From: Platerodrilus igneus
Lineage: Eukaryota; Arthropoda; Insecta; Coleoptera; Lycidae
Direction of reading: 5' to 3'
DNA length: 64,000 nt
Assembly (NCBI GenBank): GCA_036346225.1
Contig: JARFIW010001453.1
Location: 62,001-126,000 of the forward strand
Positions 23,090-35,400 of this stretch are shown one piece after another. Made by a program: the position numbers and the translations under genes. Numbering within the stretch: position 1 is the stretch's first letter; each line of letters starts with the position of its first letter. The notes below the pieces were generated by a model. It was not told the origin of the DNA. It ran no database searches and saw only the letters and a program-made list of their open reading frames with translations.

Positions 23090-23619
23090 GTTGTGAATCG
23101 GTCACTAGCTATACTATTGCGGGCAATTGTTATACTATTGCGCAATTCTTAAAGCCGCATAATTCCTATAACACGTATCACCACGTTTTAAGTATTGCGC
23201 AATAGTCAAATTTTTATGCACATTTAAAGTCAAATTACCTACACAATATAAGTAAAACGGTTACTCACTCGGATGGTATTTCGTAGCTAAATTTTAGGGT
23301 CCATGTTTGTTGGTAGGTTACGCCATTGCTGAGTTTCAAATTGCCAATCCGTTCATCCTAGAACTCTATTCTCGTAGAGGAATGAAGGAATACAAGGTAA
23401 AGGTACACGAAGGTAAGGTAAGGAACCTACACCCCTATAAAGAGAAAAGACACACACACCACAGATAGATGTTCTTGGCTTGAGGTCTGGTGGTTTAATG
23501 GCGTCTTATAACACCGCGCGCACTCCGACATTCACTCTGCGCAGGCGCGACTCGGGGACGACGGAAATTGACATTTTTTAATTTAAAAATATTTGCGGGA
23601 ATTTATTTACAAATTAAAG
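23090..23619. other. Flank between Rep-like fragment and LINE1
   Basis: No gene seen. It contains a near-palindromic ATTGCGCAAT motif twice (near 23145 and 23197) and a GC-rich stretch near 23520-23560. It is duplicated at 44095-44577. Confidence 0.4.
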
Positions 23620-24712
23620 CTCTGCTTACCAGTGCGACGTGAAGGGTCGCCTTAAAACTATCCAAATCTAGCTAGCTAATTTAAAATGGATTCAAATTTT
23701 TTAAGGCAATTGCCAAAAGTATTAATAGTAAATCCAGCTATTTTGCCTGCTCTATAAATTTACAAATTCGTCCTCCCTGATCTAAGTGTTTTATCCTAAA
23801 TTTGTCCCTAACGTTCCCTATCATTCCCTAACAGACATAATATACATACAATCTTCTTTTCTATATATACTGCGGCCAAAAATTGGCGACAGAACGTCAA
23901 ACGAATCAAGCCACAAAACAATACAATGCAGGCAAAAATATAAGTGTAAAAATAAATATAAATATAATATAAATATATAAATAAACATATAATAAATATA
24001 TAAATAAATTTCTGAATAAGCAAAAGCATGTAACAGTGCATATATCAGCAAAAGCAAATACATTATCAGGTGCACTCGCATGAGCATTATATCGACTAGC
24101 GCCATTACACAAAAAACGCGCTTGTTAGATTATTTCAAAATCTGTTTAAAATCACAAATCCATGCTCATGCGAGTACAGCCGCCACAATTTTATTCTTAC
24201 CTTCAATATAATTTCCTCCAGCATCTGAAGATCTGGTCGTCTACCTATATCTATTGGTTTTCTATTTTTATGGGGGAGTTGGATATGCACTGTTAAAGTC
24301 CTGGTGGAAATGCACTAAATGTTCTGGGGGGGATCACAATCACTATCACTTCACTTTTAAGTCCTGGGGGGATGCGCGGTTTCACTCTATTTTATTATTA
24401 CTTTATTTATTACACTTATTTAAATTAATGAGGTTTCCTGATTTAGTTTGCTGTTATTTATTTGTTTCGTTTATTTCCGATTTTCTGCGCGTAGAAGATG
24501 GGACAGTGATTGTTTTAGTGTGTGTTCGTCGTGCATATTAAAGTTTTGGGTATACTTATTTAATTATTATTATTATTGGTTTTCTTTCTTTTTCTTTTTT
24601 TTTGTTGTTTTTGTTTTTTTTTGCAGGTTTTGGTTATAATGCTCTTATCATGTCAAAATCACGCCAGGTCGAAATCTATAATTTTTCAATCCTCCCACCA
24701 TCCCCTCCCGAT
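23620..24712 (-). promoter_or_regulatory. LINE1 3' UTR with conserved stem-loop
   Basis: No gene. A 14-bp perfect inverted repeat (actcgcatgagcat at 24074-24087, atgctcatgcgagt at 24162-24175) encloses about 74 bases. The related LINE 3' UTR at 31516-31617 keeps the stem with two paired compensating changes. A long T-rich run ending in tttgcag at 24560-24626 (A-rich in the LINE sense strand) lies close to the ORF2 stop. The stem may be recognised by the reverse transcriptase, by analogy with other LINE 3' ends. Confidence 0.6.
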
Positions 24713-27700
24713 TTACACACGATTATCACCGTCTAATCTCGCAACCCTTCCTGCGAACTCTCTAAAGACTGTCCAGAACGCCTTCTGGTTAGCCACTTCC
24801 CCGACTTCCTCTAGGCTTTTTGGCCATGCTAGACCTACGATAGCTAATTTCGTATCAGCCAACCCTCGATTTGCCGCTTCAAGCGGGCAGTCGAAGAGCA
24901 CGTGCTCTGCGCTTTCCGCGCCTTCACCGCATTCACAGCGGTCGTTGTTGGTTAACCCGAACCTATGTAAATACGCTTTCAGGGCGCCGTGCCCTGTTAT
25001 CAACTGAACCATTTTATGATCGAGTTTTACCCCGATCTTGCCTCTAGCTTCTAAGCTCGGTATGAATTTGTGGGTCAACCTGCCCGTGGCAGCGTTGTTC
25101 CACCTCTCTTCCCATTGTCGGATTGACCTTTCACGCAGTTTTCTTTTAATCAAAGACTTCGGTATCGACGAATGTGATATTCGAAAGTCTCTCGTCGCGG
25201 CCTCTTTAGCTAATTCATCAGCCCTATCGTTTCCTACGTTACCATTGTGCGACCTGACCCAACAGAACTTTAAACGTCGAAAATCGAGCGCCGTACGCGC
25301 TATCCTCCAGACGTCCGCTTGGAGGTCTGTCGAGGTGTTCATGTTTGTTAAAGCCGTTAGCGCCGATTTACTATCACTGATTACATAATACTCGTCTCTG
25401 CCCGTATGGTTTATTACGTAATCGATAGCCTCGCGTATGGCTACCAATTCGCACTGGAAGATAGTGCTCCAGTTCGCGAGTTTGGTTTGAAACCGAACAC
25501 CTCCTTTCCTGCTTAAACAGGACAAACGCCGCGCCTGCTTGCCCGTCATCCATACGTGAACCGTCCGTGTAAATTCTGATACCCGTCGCGTCCCGATCAT
25601 TTTCGACAAACTCGATTCCTCTAATATCGGCTGGGTGCCTCAACTCTGATATCACGATCTTTCTTGCAACGTCCCTATTACCAAGACTAATATCTTCGAT
25701 AATTTCGCGCCCTTTCCCTATATCTTTAAGTCTCCTATCTCTAATCTCCCTAACAACATATTCGATAGGGAGAGTCCTACTGATCACCAGGACCGCATCC
25801 GTGGAGGTGGTCCTGTATGCCCTCGCCGCCTTTACCGCGGTTATACGTTGTACGCTCGTTAATTGTCGCATCTCCCGGACTTTACAACCTTCCGCCCATA
25901 CGGAGGCTGCGTACAGCATTGCCGGTTCAATTGCTCCGGCATAGACCGTCCTCAGCGATTCGCCTCGGAAACCCCAGTTTATTTTCGCCGCCGCCATCAT
26001 TCTATTTGATATTTCTCCGCCCTTACTTTTTACATACTGTACATGCGCTTTCCAATTTAATTTATCGTCTATTTTAACGCCGAGGTACGTGATGGCTTCT
26101 TTGAACGGGATTCCCCCTAGCTCTAGCCTGGGGGGTCGTTGTCCCGATTTCGTCTCGAAATAAAGCGCCTCCGATTTAGATGTATTGAATTGTAATTTTA
26201 CTTTCCGCGACCATTCGTACAATTTATTTAGCGCCTCGTTTGGTTTGGTTCGCATGTCCATTAATAATCGCGATCTGATAATTAAAAGCGTGTCATCCGC
26301 AAATCCAACGATTGAACATCCTGCGGGCAATTTGACCCTAAAGATGCTTTCATACAACAACTTCCAAAATGTGGGACCAGAACATGACCCCTGCGGGCAT
26401 CCTCTTTCCACCTCGCGCAACAAAACTTCACCCGGAATTTCAACCTGTGCCAGTCGCCCCGAGAAATAACTCTTGACTAAGGACATCAAGTTCCGCGGAC
26501 AACCCCTACGTTCTAACTCGCATACGATTAATGGCCACCAGGCAGCATCAAATGCTCCTGAAATGTCCAAAGCAACAACAACACAGTGCTCTTTAGCTTC
26601 TCTTGCCTGTTTAATTTCCCCGACAACAAACTCCAACGCGTCGATAGTCGACTTACCCTCCATAAAACCGAACTGTCGTTTATTAAAACCGCCGCTGTCT
26701 CGCACTAAGTGCTCAACTCGCGTAGTCATGACGCGATCTAAAGCTTTCCCCAGCACCGGTAGCAAGCTAATTGGACGATAGCTACCCGGGTCTGACGCAT
26801 CCGCCTTTTTGGGTTTCGGGATAAATTTTACGTTCTGGATTTTCCACCAACGCGGAAATACGCCCCTCTCTAAACAAAGATTAAACAACCCGGCAAAGAC
26901 ACACGGGGCTAACAGGCACGCCTCCAGAGCTGCGTCTGAGGTGATTCCGTCATGCCCCGGCGCCTTCTTAGGGTTCATCCTCCTAAGAGCCCTGACAACC
27001 TCGTGAACTAGGATTGCCTTATCGGCACCCGTTCCTTGCGCCTCTACAGCTTCCCGACGAACTAAATCGTGCGACCCTTCATCTTCCTCGGGATTATGCG
27101 ATGGGAAGAATTTTTCTAATAAATATTCCGCCGTGGTTTTAAAACCGTCCGTGTATTCGCCATTTGTTTTCTTTATATTACCGAGCGCGATTTTTTGTTG
27201 CTTTCCTCTAATTACGCGGTATGTGGTTCCCCATGGTGTTTTCTCTGAGTTTCGCGTGCAAAATTCTTTAAATTTATTCGTTCGCGTTTCTTCTATTAAT
27301 ATTTTATATTTGCCGTTACTTTGATTATATTCGAGTCGCCGTTGTTCTCTTATATCTCCAGAGGCGCGTTGATAGCGGCGCCTTAGGTTACGCGTTTCTG
27401 CTCGCTTAGTGGTTAGTTCTCGTGTCCACCAGGGTACGCTATCTTTAAATGTTTTCTTTCGCGGCATGGAGTACGACGACGCGTCTACCACCGCGTCGTT
27501 TAATTTTTTCGCGAGTGTTTCTATTTCATCTGCCTCTCGGCAGTTAAATAGCTCGTTTTCGAGCGCAGGGATACTTTCGCCAAATTTTTCTTTAAAACGC
27601 TCCCAGTTTGCTTTTTTATTGCAGAACCGCGGAAATATAGTTAATTGCTCGTTTTGTCTTTCTTCGGCATCAATATCCCACGTAATTAATTTGTGCTCAG

Positions 27701-28382
27701 AGAGCGTTTCCTCGTCCGTCCTAAGTTCCCAATTATAAATTTTCCCTAACATTTCGTGCGAGGCTGCAGTAATATCTATAAAACTGCTGCCTCTATGCCC
27801 CTCAAACGTAGGTGAATCATTAGTGTTTATCACACTAAGGTCCCATTCCGTAAAAAGATCAGCAACCTGCGAGCCTCTATCGTCTTCGATAGAGCTGCTC
27901 CATAGTGGCGACTTGGCATTAAAATCTCCCCCGGTGATTAGATTTTTATTCCTGCCGATTTTACGAATAATATTATCTACTTGATTTATCAAGTCTTCGG
28001 TTTGGGGATTTTCCCTCCGGGAATCGACCGGCGGGAGGTACGCGCTTATTACATAGAACGCATTCCCCCCTGATTTGATTTCGGCCGTCGTTAAAAATTC
28101 GTTCGATAAATTATTTAATATAATTCCGGCGCACGTCCCATTATTTATTATTATCCCGCTACGCGGTCGTTCACTATTCGCGTTTAAGACGGTAACCCCT
28201 CTCCCAAAACCTGTTATTTTGTGGCCATACAGGTGCGGTTCTTGTATAAGCCCGATGTCGATATTATTTTCGCCGAATAACTTTACGAAGTTATTTGTAT
28301 CCCCTTTTCCTTTCCCGAGATTTAATTGCGCGAATTTCATCTTCTTGCTTCTTTTAAATCTATCTTTTTCTTCACGGTCCAT
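24713..28382 (-). pseudogene. LINE1 ORF2: endonuclease / reverse transcriptase / RNase H
   Basis: Starts at the ATG overlapping the ORF1 stop (ATGGACCGTGA). Domains: AP-type endonuclease (IQEPHLYG at about residue 46, GGDFNAKSP at about 149, SSFIDITAAS, EHKLITWD); reverse transcriptase with AFDAAWWP, RGCPQGSCSGP and FADDTLL at about residue 694; RNase H with IYTDGS at about 934, SDSKSALTAL and ADELAKEA; and a final Cys/His motif (CECGEG...HVLFDCPL). Compared with LINE2, two single-base deletions near 25493 and 25503 shift the frame inside RNase H, so the 1002-codon frame ends early and the rest lies at 24713-25609. It would cut the target and reverse-transcribe the element RNA; as it stands RNase H is split. 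Confidence 0.85.
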
Positions 28383-29716
28383 AATCGATGTTCCGTGTGA
28401 TTGCGTTCTTCAATCTCAGCATCGTGGGGCATCTACTCGACTTGGCGTCGTGGCGCGTATCGACCTTCGCGCCACCGCCAGTTCTGTCGTTTGCCCTAGC
28501 GCAAACCACACAGCAGGCGGCTGCCCTCCGGCAATTCTTAAACTCGTGTCCGACTTTGGCACAGTTACCGCACCACTGTACCTTCTCCCTGCACTCTATC
28601 GATCTATGGCTGTACTCGTAGCACCTGTAGCACTGAGTCATCGAGAAGTGGTCCCGGGCCCAGACTCTTCGCCACCTGAGGTTTATAGCGTCGGCTAATA
28701 AACGCCCTCGAAGTGTGGGGGTCACTTCGAAGACTACATTGACGAAGGGATTCCTAGGTCCCTTTCCGCCAAATCTAAATTTCTCCCTCAGGTGGTCTTC
28801 GATTTTCAAATCGCCGAAGCGGGGATTCTGGCTCGCGATCAACCGCACCAGTTCTTTTGCTTTCATCCCCGTTTCGACCCCCGGAAGAACGAACCGTGGG
28901 CGGTTCTTCTCGATGGTCTTCGGCACGAGCTCTTTGCAGTGACCGCCGACCTTCGACTGCAATTTCTTTGCGTCTTCTCGACCTGCACACTCAACTACCA
29001 CACCGCCTCTGCGAGTACTACAAGCTCCGGCCACGACAAACCCATCACGAGCGGGATCGACCTTTTTCTTCAGGGTCGACATGACGTCCTCTTTTTCCGC
29101 TGGCCTGGCGTCGACCCTAACTGCAAAAGTTGGCGTAGCACCTGCGGCTGCTGCAGCATACGACGACTTCCGCGGCATAGGCACTTCCTGGCTCCGGGAA
29201 CACTGCTGTCCTAAAACAGAAGTTACCACCGCTGGATTTCCCCCGACAATATTAGCTCTCCCAGAATCACTAGCCATAAGCCGCAGCGCCCTAACCATAC
29301 CTATAAGTTGATTCGCCGCGTCGAGGAAATCATCCACGGCGTAGCGAATCCGCTTCATATCGTCTACAACGGTAGTGGCAGAGGTCGTCGGCACCCTCCC
29401 GGAGATGACCGCGTGCGCCTTCCTCACCCTCAATCTCAGGAGGTTCATCGAGGTCGCTAACAGCAACGTTACCGTCGCTGCTAGTCGACATCCTTTGATG
29501 GGCTTTCGAAGTTGAGGGCGATTCTGGCGCCGCAACCACCCCAGGGGGCCCCGACACGACCGCCGCAGACGCAGGCTCCTCTACCTCCTTCTGAATCCCT
29601 AACCTAACGTCCTTTAATATCACCTTCAACTGTTTCCCCCCAACAGCGCCCTTAGCCTCCGACCGATCTCCCCTCTTCTTCCTGGGCAACGGCTCCTCGT
29701 CGCGGTGGACCACCAT
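28372..29716 (-). pseudogene. LINE1 ORF1: Gag-like RNA-binding protein
   Basis: Two pieces: an N-terminal acidic and Ser/Pro-rich part from the ATG at 29716 (MVVHRDEEPLPRKKRG), and, after a frameshift near 29420, the main part to 28372. Near the C-terminus are CYRCYEYSHRSIEC and CGNCAKVGHEFKNC (C-X2-C-X4-H-X4-C) and a third variant knuckle CVVC...HDAKSSRC. This is the usual layout of R1/TRAS-type ORF1 proteins, which bind the element RNA. The upstream GTG at 29746 is in frame but the ATG is preferred. The end overlaps ORF2 by 11 nt. Confidence 0.8.
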
Positions 29717-31158
29717 GCTGACAAAACTATCAACAAAGAATGACACCTGAAACGCAGCTCAAAAAACGACTTGACCGTTACGACGCATAAAGAACGACGC
29801 TAGAAGAGCGCAAAACGTTGGTCCAATAAAAATGTTTTGTTTAAAGGTGAGCCGTAAGCAACCTTGTATAAATTTATACTTCGAACCGCCCAATTAAATA
29901 TCAAATTTTAACAAAAATACAACAAGCACTAAGCGTTAAAATAACAACTAGAACCAAATAAATTCCCTAACGCAATAAAAATATCTCGATTCAAATGTAC
30001 CGTAAAGAACACTATTTATTTATTTTAAATTTTTTAAAACCGCCAAATCAAATCTAAATAAACTAATTACTTCAAAATATCTAATTTATAAATAACAACA
30101 CTTTATTTTTAAATGTGTAATTAACAAAATAAGGTCGAGCGCAATCGGAATGCTGTACCCGGAAATGACCTTTCACTTAATCACTTGGTAACTAGCACAA
30201 CCTTTAACTATCACACCGCTTAATTACACTAAAATCGATTTTAAAGGAGCTTTCAAGTACGCGTGTACTTAAATTACGGAAAATTTATATTAAAATTGTT
30301 TTAAAATTTACAGTTTTTAAGTTATTTATTTGATTTAAAAGGGGCTAGATTTTTGTTTTTAGATTATTATTTGATTATACGCGCACTATAAAAAATTCAC
30401 ACATTTTTAATTTGTTTTACCCGGCTTTTTAATTCGATTTACGCGGTTTTTGTTTTAAATTTATTAAATACGCCTTTTTAAGTTATTTTGAAATTATTTT
30501 TGAGTATTTGTTTAGTAGGTTTTTAGTTTATTACCCCCAAATTTAGTAGGTTTATTTTAAAACGCGGATTTTAATTTAAATTACAAAGAAAAACACGATT
30601 TATTTATTTATTTAATTTAAATTCTGTTTTTAAATTTTATTTTACAGCCCTGTATTTAAAATTTGATGCCACACAATTATAAAATTAAAACACAATAAAC
30701 AACACAGCTTCAAACAAAATAATATAAAATTAAATAGCAAAACCCTAGATAAAAACTTACTTCTTAGTTGCTGAAGCGGAGCACTACAAAACACGTCCGC
30801 TCGCTTCAAGCGGTAACTAGAAAGTGATGGAGTTGTAAGGCACTATAATTTGAATAAGGGCCGCTATACTTGCACCACGTCCCCAATGCTCCACCCAGGA
30901 GGTACTACATTGGGTTTATACGCGAAAAATAATCGTGCTTCTAATTAATTCTAACTTTAATTAATCCACCTAAATAAAATTCAAGAAAAAAACCTAACAA
31001 ACCTAAAAATCTGACAAACTGAAACAAAAATAAAACAAAACTAAAAACAGGGCTTAAATAATGGTACTCTAGCGCTGACTTTGGAGTGTACCCGATCAAC
31101 AAGACACAAGCAAAAATGAGAGGGTGAGGGATCCGTAATACCGGATAGCAGACGCCGG
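29717..31158 (-). promoter_or_regulatory. LINE1 5' UTR
   Basis: About 1.4 kb of AT-rich sequence without a supported gene, conserved in LINE2 (50660-52109) and, with more differences, in LINE3. It includes ttaaattt-rich tracts, a small inverted motif around gaagcgga...tcgcttcaagc near 30775-30815, and a more GC-rich start near 30865-30910. The internal promoter expected of such elements cannot be placed by eye. Confidence 0.5.
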
Positions 31159-31962
31159 CTCTGCTTACCAGTACGACCTGAAGGGTCGTCTTAAAACTAT
31201 CCAAATCTAGCTAACTAATTTAAATCCATCCCGAGCTTTCCCTATCATTCCCTAACTGATTTATATTATGATTACAATCTTCGCAATTCTACTCTTCCTT
31301 CTCAAATATATACTGCAACCAAAATGGCGACAGAACGTCAAACAAAACAAATAAGCCACATAATACTACAATACATGCTAATAAATAAATAAATATAAAG
31401 TGTAAATATAAAATATTAATAAATAATTATATAGATATATAAATAAATGTCTAATAAGCGTTAAGCATATAGCAGTGCACAAAATAGCAAAAGCATCACC
31501 GTATTTAGCAGGTGCACTCGCACAAGCATTATGTCGGCTAGCGCCATTATGCACAAAACGTGCTTGTTAAATTATTTCAAAAACTACTAATTAGTGTAAA
31601 TCAATGCTTGTGCGAGTACAGTCGCCACAATTTAAGTCTTACCTCGATAATAAAATTCTCCAGCATCCCAAGATCTGGTCGTCTGCCTACATCTAACTGT
31701 AACTTACTTCTAAGGGGAAGATGGGGTGCACTGCTAAAGTCCTGGTGGGTATGCACTAAATGTTCTGGGGGGATCACAATCACTATCACTTCACTTTCAA
31801 GTCCTGGGGGGATGCGCGGTTTCACTCTATTTTATTGTCTTTGTTTATTTTATTGATTTAATTTAATGAGGGTTTCTGATTTATTTGTTATTGTTTATTT
31901 GTTATTATTTATTCCCGATTTCCCGATTTTCCGCGCATAATTATGAAGATAGGCAGTGATTG
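31159..31962 (-). mobile_element. 3' UTR of a second LINE in tandem with LINE1
   Basis: Homologous but not identical to 23620-24400. Starts ctctgcttaccagtacgacc directly at the 5' end of LINE1 and continues after the copia insertion at 36884. It carries the stem actcgcacaagcatt / aatgcttgtgcgagt (31516-31530, 31603-31617). Its full-length counterpart is LINE3 at 52110 onward. Head-to-tail LINEs with no spacer. Confidence 0.75.
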
Positions 31963-32285
31963 TGTTAGTAATAACGCTAGTGGTAGTGATATCCCACGCG
32001 CAGGATACGCCACTGTAGTGACGCGCTCGTGTTACGACTCGCCGGTAGACAGGTGTAGTGGAGTTCCGTCGTGACCGTGATATACAACAGACGTACTCGC
32101 GCTCTAACGCGATGTATAATGTTTTACATTAATAACCATTGTACATGTATAATATTTAAGTTGTACGTTATGTTGAATTATTCCTGTGTTAACTTGAGTT
32201 CTGTTTCTTATTAAATCGCTTTATATAAATGCATTTTGCTTACTTTCATAGCGTGTTGAAATGCTCTGTTCTATCACATCCAACA
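31963..32285 (+). repeat. Copia 5' LTR
   Basis: 323 bp, TG...CA ends, flanked upstream by gattg. It contains tttatataaatgc near its end (32220-32232). Differences from the 3' LTR are very few, so the insertion is recent relative to the LINEs. Confidence 0.9.
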
Positions 32286-32452
32286 GGTTATGGGCCCAGA
32301 ACAACTCAAAACGAGAATAACAAATAGCAGGTGCAGTAACAAGCGATAAGAAACAAAATCGACAGGTGTACGTGTCGGCGTTTTCTTTAGTAGTAGTGTC
32401 GGTTACGGTTTTTCCTGTATTAACGTGTCGAGATTGTATATTGTTTTTCAAG

Positions 32453-35400
32453 ATGAATAGTGCGAATGTTTCGCGACTTGAAATGTTAAATAAAGAAAAT
32501 TTCGATACCTGGAAAATACAGATGGAAGCGCTACTAATAAAGCAAGATGCTTGGGGTTACGTGAACGGAACCTGGGGTAAACCAGATTTGAAGGATGATG
32601 ACCCACATTCTAAAAGGGAAATTGAAAAATGGCTTAAAGGCGATAGTAAAGCCAAATCAGAAATAATTCTTTCAATTAGTCCTTCTTAATTAAAACAAAT
32701 TAAAGGCTGTATTACTTCAAGGGATGTTTGGTTAAAACTGGAAAATACGTATCAATCTAAAGGACCGGTTAGAAAAGCAAATTTATTAAAGCAACTAACA
32801 TTACAACGTATGGACGAAGGTTCTGATATACGTGAACATATAAACAAGTTTTTTGATGCTGTTGATAAATTAGCCGAAATGGACCTTGAAATAAATCCAG
32901 ATTTGCTCGCAATTATGTTATTATATAGCTTACCGCCGAGCTTTGAAAATTTTCGGTGTGCTATAGAATCAAGAGACGAATTGCCATCCCCAGAAACGCT
33001 ACGAATTAAAATAGTAGAAGAGAGCGATGCTAGAAAAAGCGACGAACGAAATACTTCTCAGAATGCTTTGTTTGTAAACAAAAAACCGGGTCAGTGGCGG
33101 CGTGAAAACAAGAAACCCGCGAATAATTATAAAACTACCGAAAGTGTACTCGCGAATAAAAGCAGAAATGTGAATCAATATTTTAAATTTCGCTGTCATA
33201 AATGCAGAAAAATCGGTCATAAAGCCTCAGAGTGCTACAAACACAAAAATGCTAATGTGCAATCTTCAGCTAGTTGTTCCCAAAGTGCTAGTGAAAATGT
33301 GAGTTTTATTACTTCGCAAGTGTGTCAAATTGGCTATCAAAATCAAGATACCAGATGGTGCTTGGATAGTGGAGCTTCTTCACATTTGTGTAGGAATGTT
33401 GAAAGTTTTCAAAAACTCGAAGAATGCATGCATGGTAGCTTGAATTTAGCTAACAACAGTTCAACAGATGTCGTAGCTAAAGGTATTGTAACATTTACCA
33501 CGGATATACGAGGTGAGTCCAAAAATATTATTTTAAACGATACTCTTCATGTACCAGATTTGCGTACGAATCTATTGTCAGTTAGTAAAATTACTAAAAA
33601 TGGTTTTAGAGTCTTATTTAAAAAGGACTGTGCGTTAGTTCGCAGCAGAGATGGGACTGTTAAGTTAATTGCAGATCGCATCGGTGATCTTTATTACGCG
33701 CGCGAAAGTCAGAACATTTCGAACGTAGCAATAAATAACGGACCGGTACATATTTCTCAGAAACTTTTACTTTGGCACAAACGTTTAGGACACTTGAATT
33801 TTAAGGATCTAATCGATTCTATACGTAAAGGTGTTATAACGGGCATTGATCTTAAACTTGATCTAAAAAATATTGACCTTAATTGTGATATATGTGCAAA
33901 ATGTAAAATGTCGAGAATGCCGTTCCCAAATAAATCGAACAGGAATCGAATTTATTAGACATTATTCATACGGACGTTTGTGGTCCTATGCGTGTTCTAT
34001 CGAACGGAAAGGCAAAGTATTTTGTTGAATTCATAGACGATCACTCGCGTTGGTGCGAAGTACGATTTATTAGTCATAAATCGGAAGTTACAAAAATTAC
34101 GGTGGAATATTTAAACTTAGTTGAAAATCAGAAAGGTAAACGCGTCAAATGCTTTCAATCAGATAATGGCACGGAATATACAAATTTGAACTTTGATACT
34201 TTATTGAAGGAACGCGGAATTACTAGGCGTTTAACGGCACCGTACAATCCGGAACAGAACGGAGTAGCCGAGAGGAAAAATCACACTTTACTCGATTCTG
34301 CTCGCTGTCTACTCATGGAATCCGGTTTGCCAGACTCATTTTGGGCCGAAGCCGTTAATACCGCAAATTATATTCGTAATCGTGTGCCTACGAAAAGTCT
34401 AAATGGGAAATCTCCACATGAAATTTGGATGGGAAGTCCACCAGATGTGAGTAGTTTTAGGCAATTCGGTTGCAAAGTTTTCTGTTTGAACAGAAACTGA
34501 GCAAAGGAAAATTTGATGAAAGAGCTAAAGAGGAATATTCTTGGGTTACTCGGAGGAATCAAAGGCATTCAGGGTTTGGTTACCTGAAGAGCGAAAAACC
34601 GAAATAACTCGTGATGTAAAGTTTGTTGAATCAAATAATAAGCAAAATTTACAAGAACCGTCTGACGTTTTTTCTGAAACTAAAGAGAATAAATTAGGAT
34701 CTGAAATCGGGTATGAACCCCCCAATACTCTTATTTGGTCAGAATCCGCCGAAGTCGATAATTTAGAAAATGATGTGTCTAAAGAGATCAGTTTAGTTAA
34801 AGGACCGGGAAGACCTAGAATTGTCCGAACCGGGCACCCGGGTCGTCCCGCGAAATTATTTAATATGGTACCAGAAGCAAACATAAACTCTGAAACAGAG
34901 TAATATTTATTTATGTCAGAAGTTCCTATGAAACAAGCTTTAAATTCGACTGAAGCTGACGAATGGTATAAAGCTATGGTTGAGGAAATGGTTTCTATAT
35001 TAAAGAATAAAACTTGGTCTTTAGTTGACAGGCCACATGGTAAAGAAATTATCGGAAGCAGAATGGTTTTACGAAATAAACTGAAAAGTGACGGGAGTCT
35101 TGATCGAAGGAAAGCAAGATTAGTTGCGCAGGGTTACAGCCAGCAACCAGGCGTACACTTCAATCAAACTTTTGCTCCTGTAGCTCGCTTAAGTTCAGTA
35201 AGATTAGTTTCTGCGATAGCCGCGCATTTTGGAATGCATTTGTATCAATTAGATGTGACATGTGCTTATTTAAATGGAGAATTGCAAGAGACCATACACA
35301 TGGAACCTCCAAAACAGTTAACAAAAATCTTGGAGATTATTTCTCTCAACGATGAATCATATATCGGAAAGGTATCAAGTGATATGCTGAAAGATATACA

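Larger units (their letters stand above)
23620..31158 (-). mobile_element. LINE1: R1-like non-LTR retrotransposon, near full length
   Basis: Minus-strand element of about 7.5 kb: 5' UTR (about 29.72-31.16 kb), ORF1 with three zinc knuckles, ORF2 (endonuclease, RT, RNase H, terminal Cys motif) and a 1.1 kb 3' UTR without a poly(A) tail. The 3' end (minus strand ...GGTAAGCAGAG) was set by comparison with two other copies. ORF2 motifs (AFDAAWWP, RGCPQGS, FADDTLL) fit the R1 group. A second LINE's 3' end abuts its 5' end at 31159. Only a few frame breaks, so it is fairly young. Confidence 0.85.

Noticed and set aside
23821..24112. Ile/Tyr/Phe-rich minus-strand frames near 23.8-24.1 and 44.8-45.0 kb
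   Set aside because: Translations of AT-rich LINE 3' UTR; they change in length and frame between copies.
24576..25007. Plus-strand frame opposite the LINE1 RNase H region (and 45403-45972)
   Set aside because: Starts in a T-rich tract (Phe runs) and continues antisense to real coding sequence.
28075..28698. 207-codon plus-strand frame opposite LINE1 ORF2 (also at 49024 and 58077)
   Set aside because: Antisense to well-supported endonuclease coding sequence; composition and lack of motifs fit a shadow frame kept open by the codon use of the real gene.
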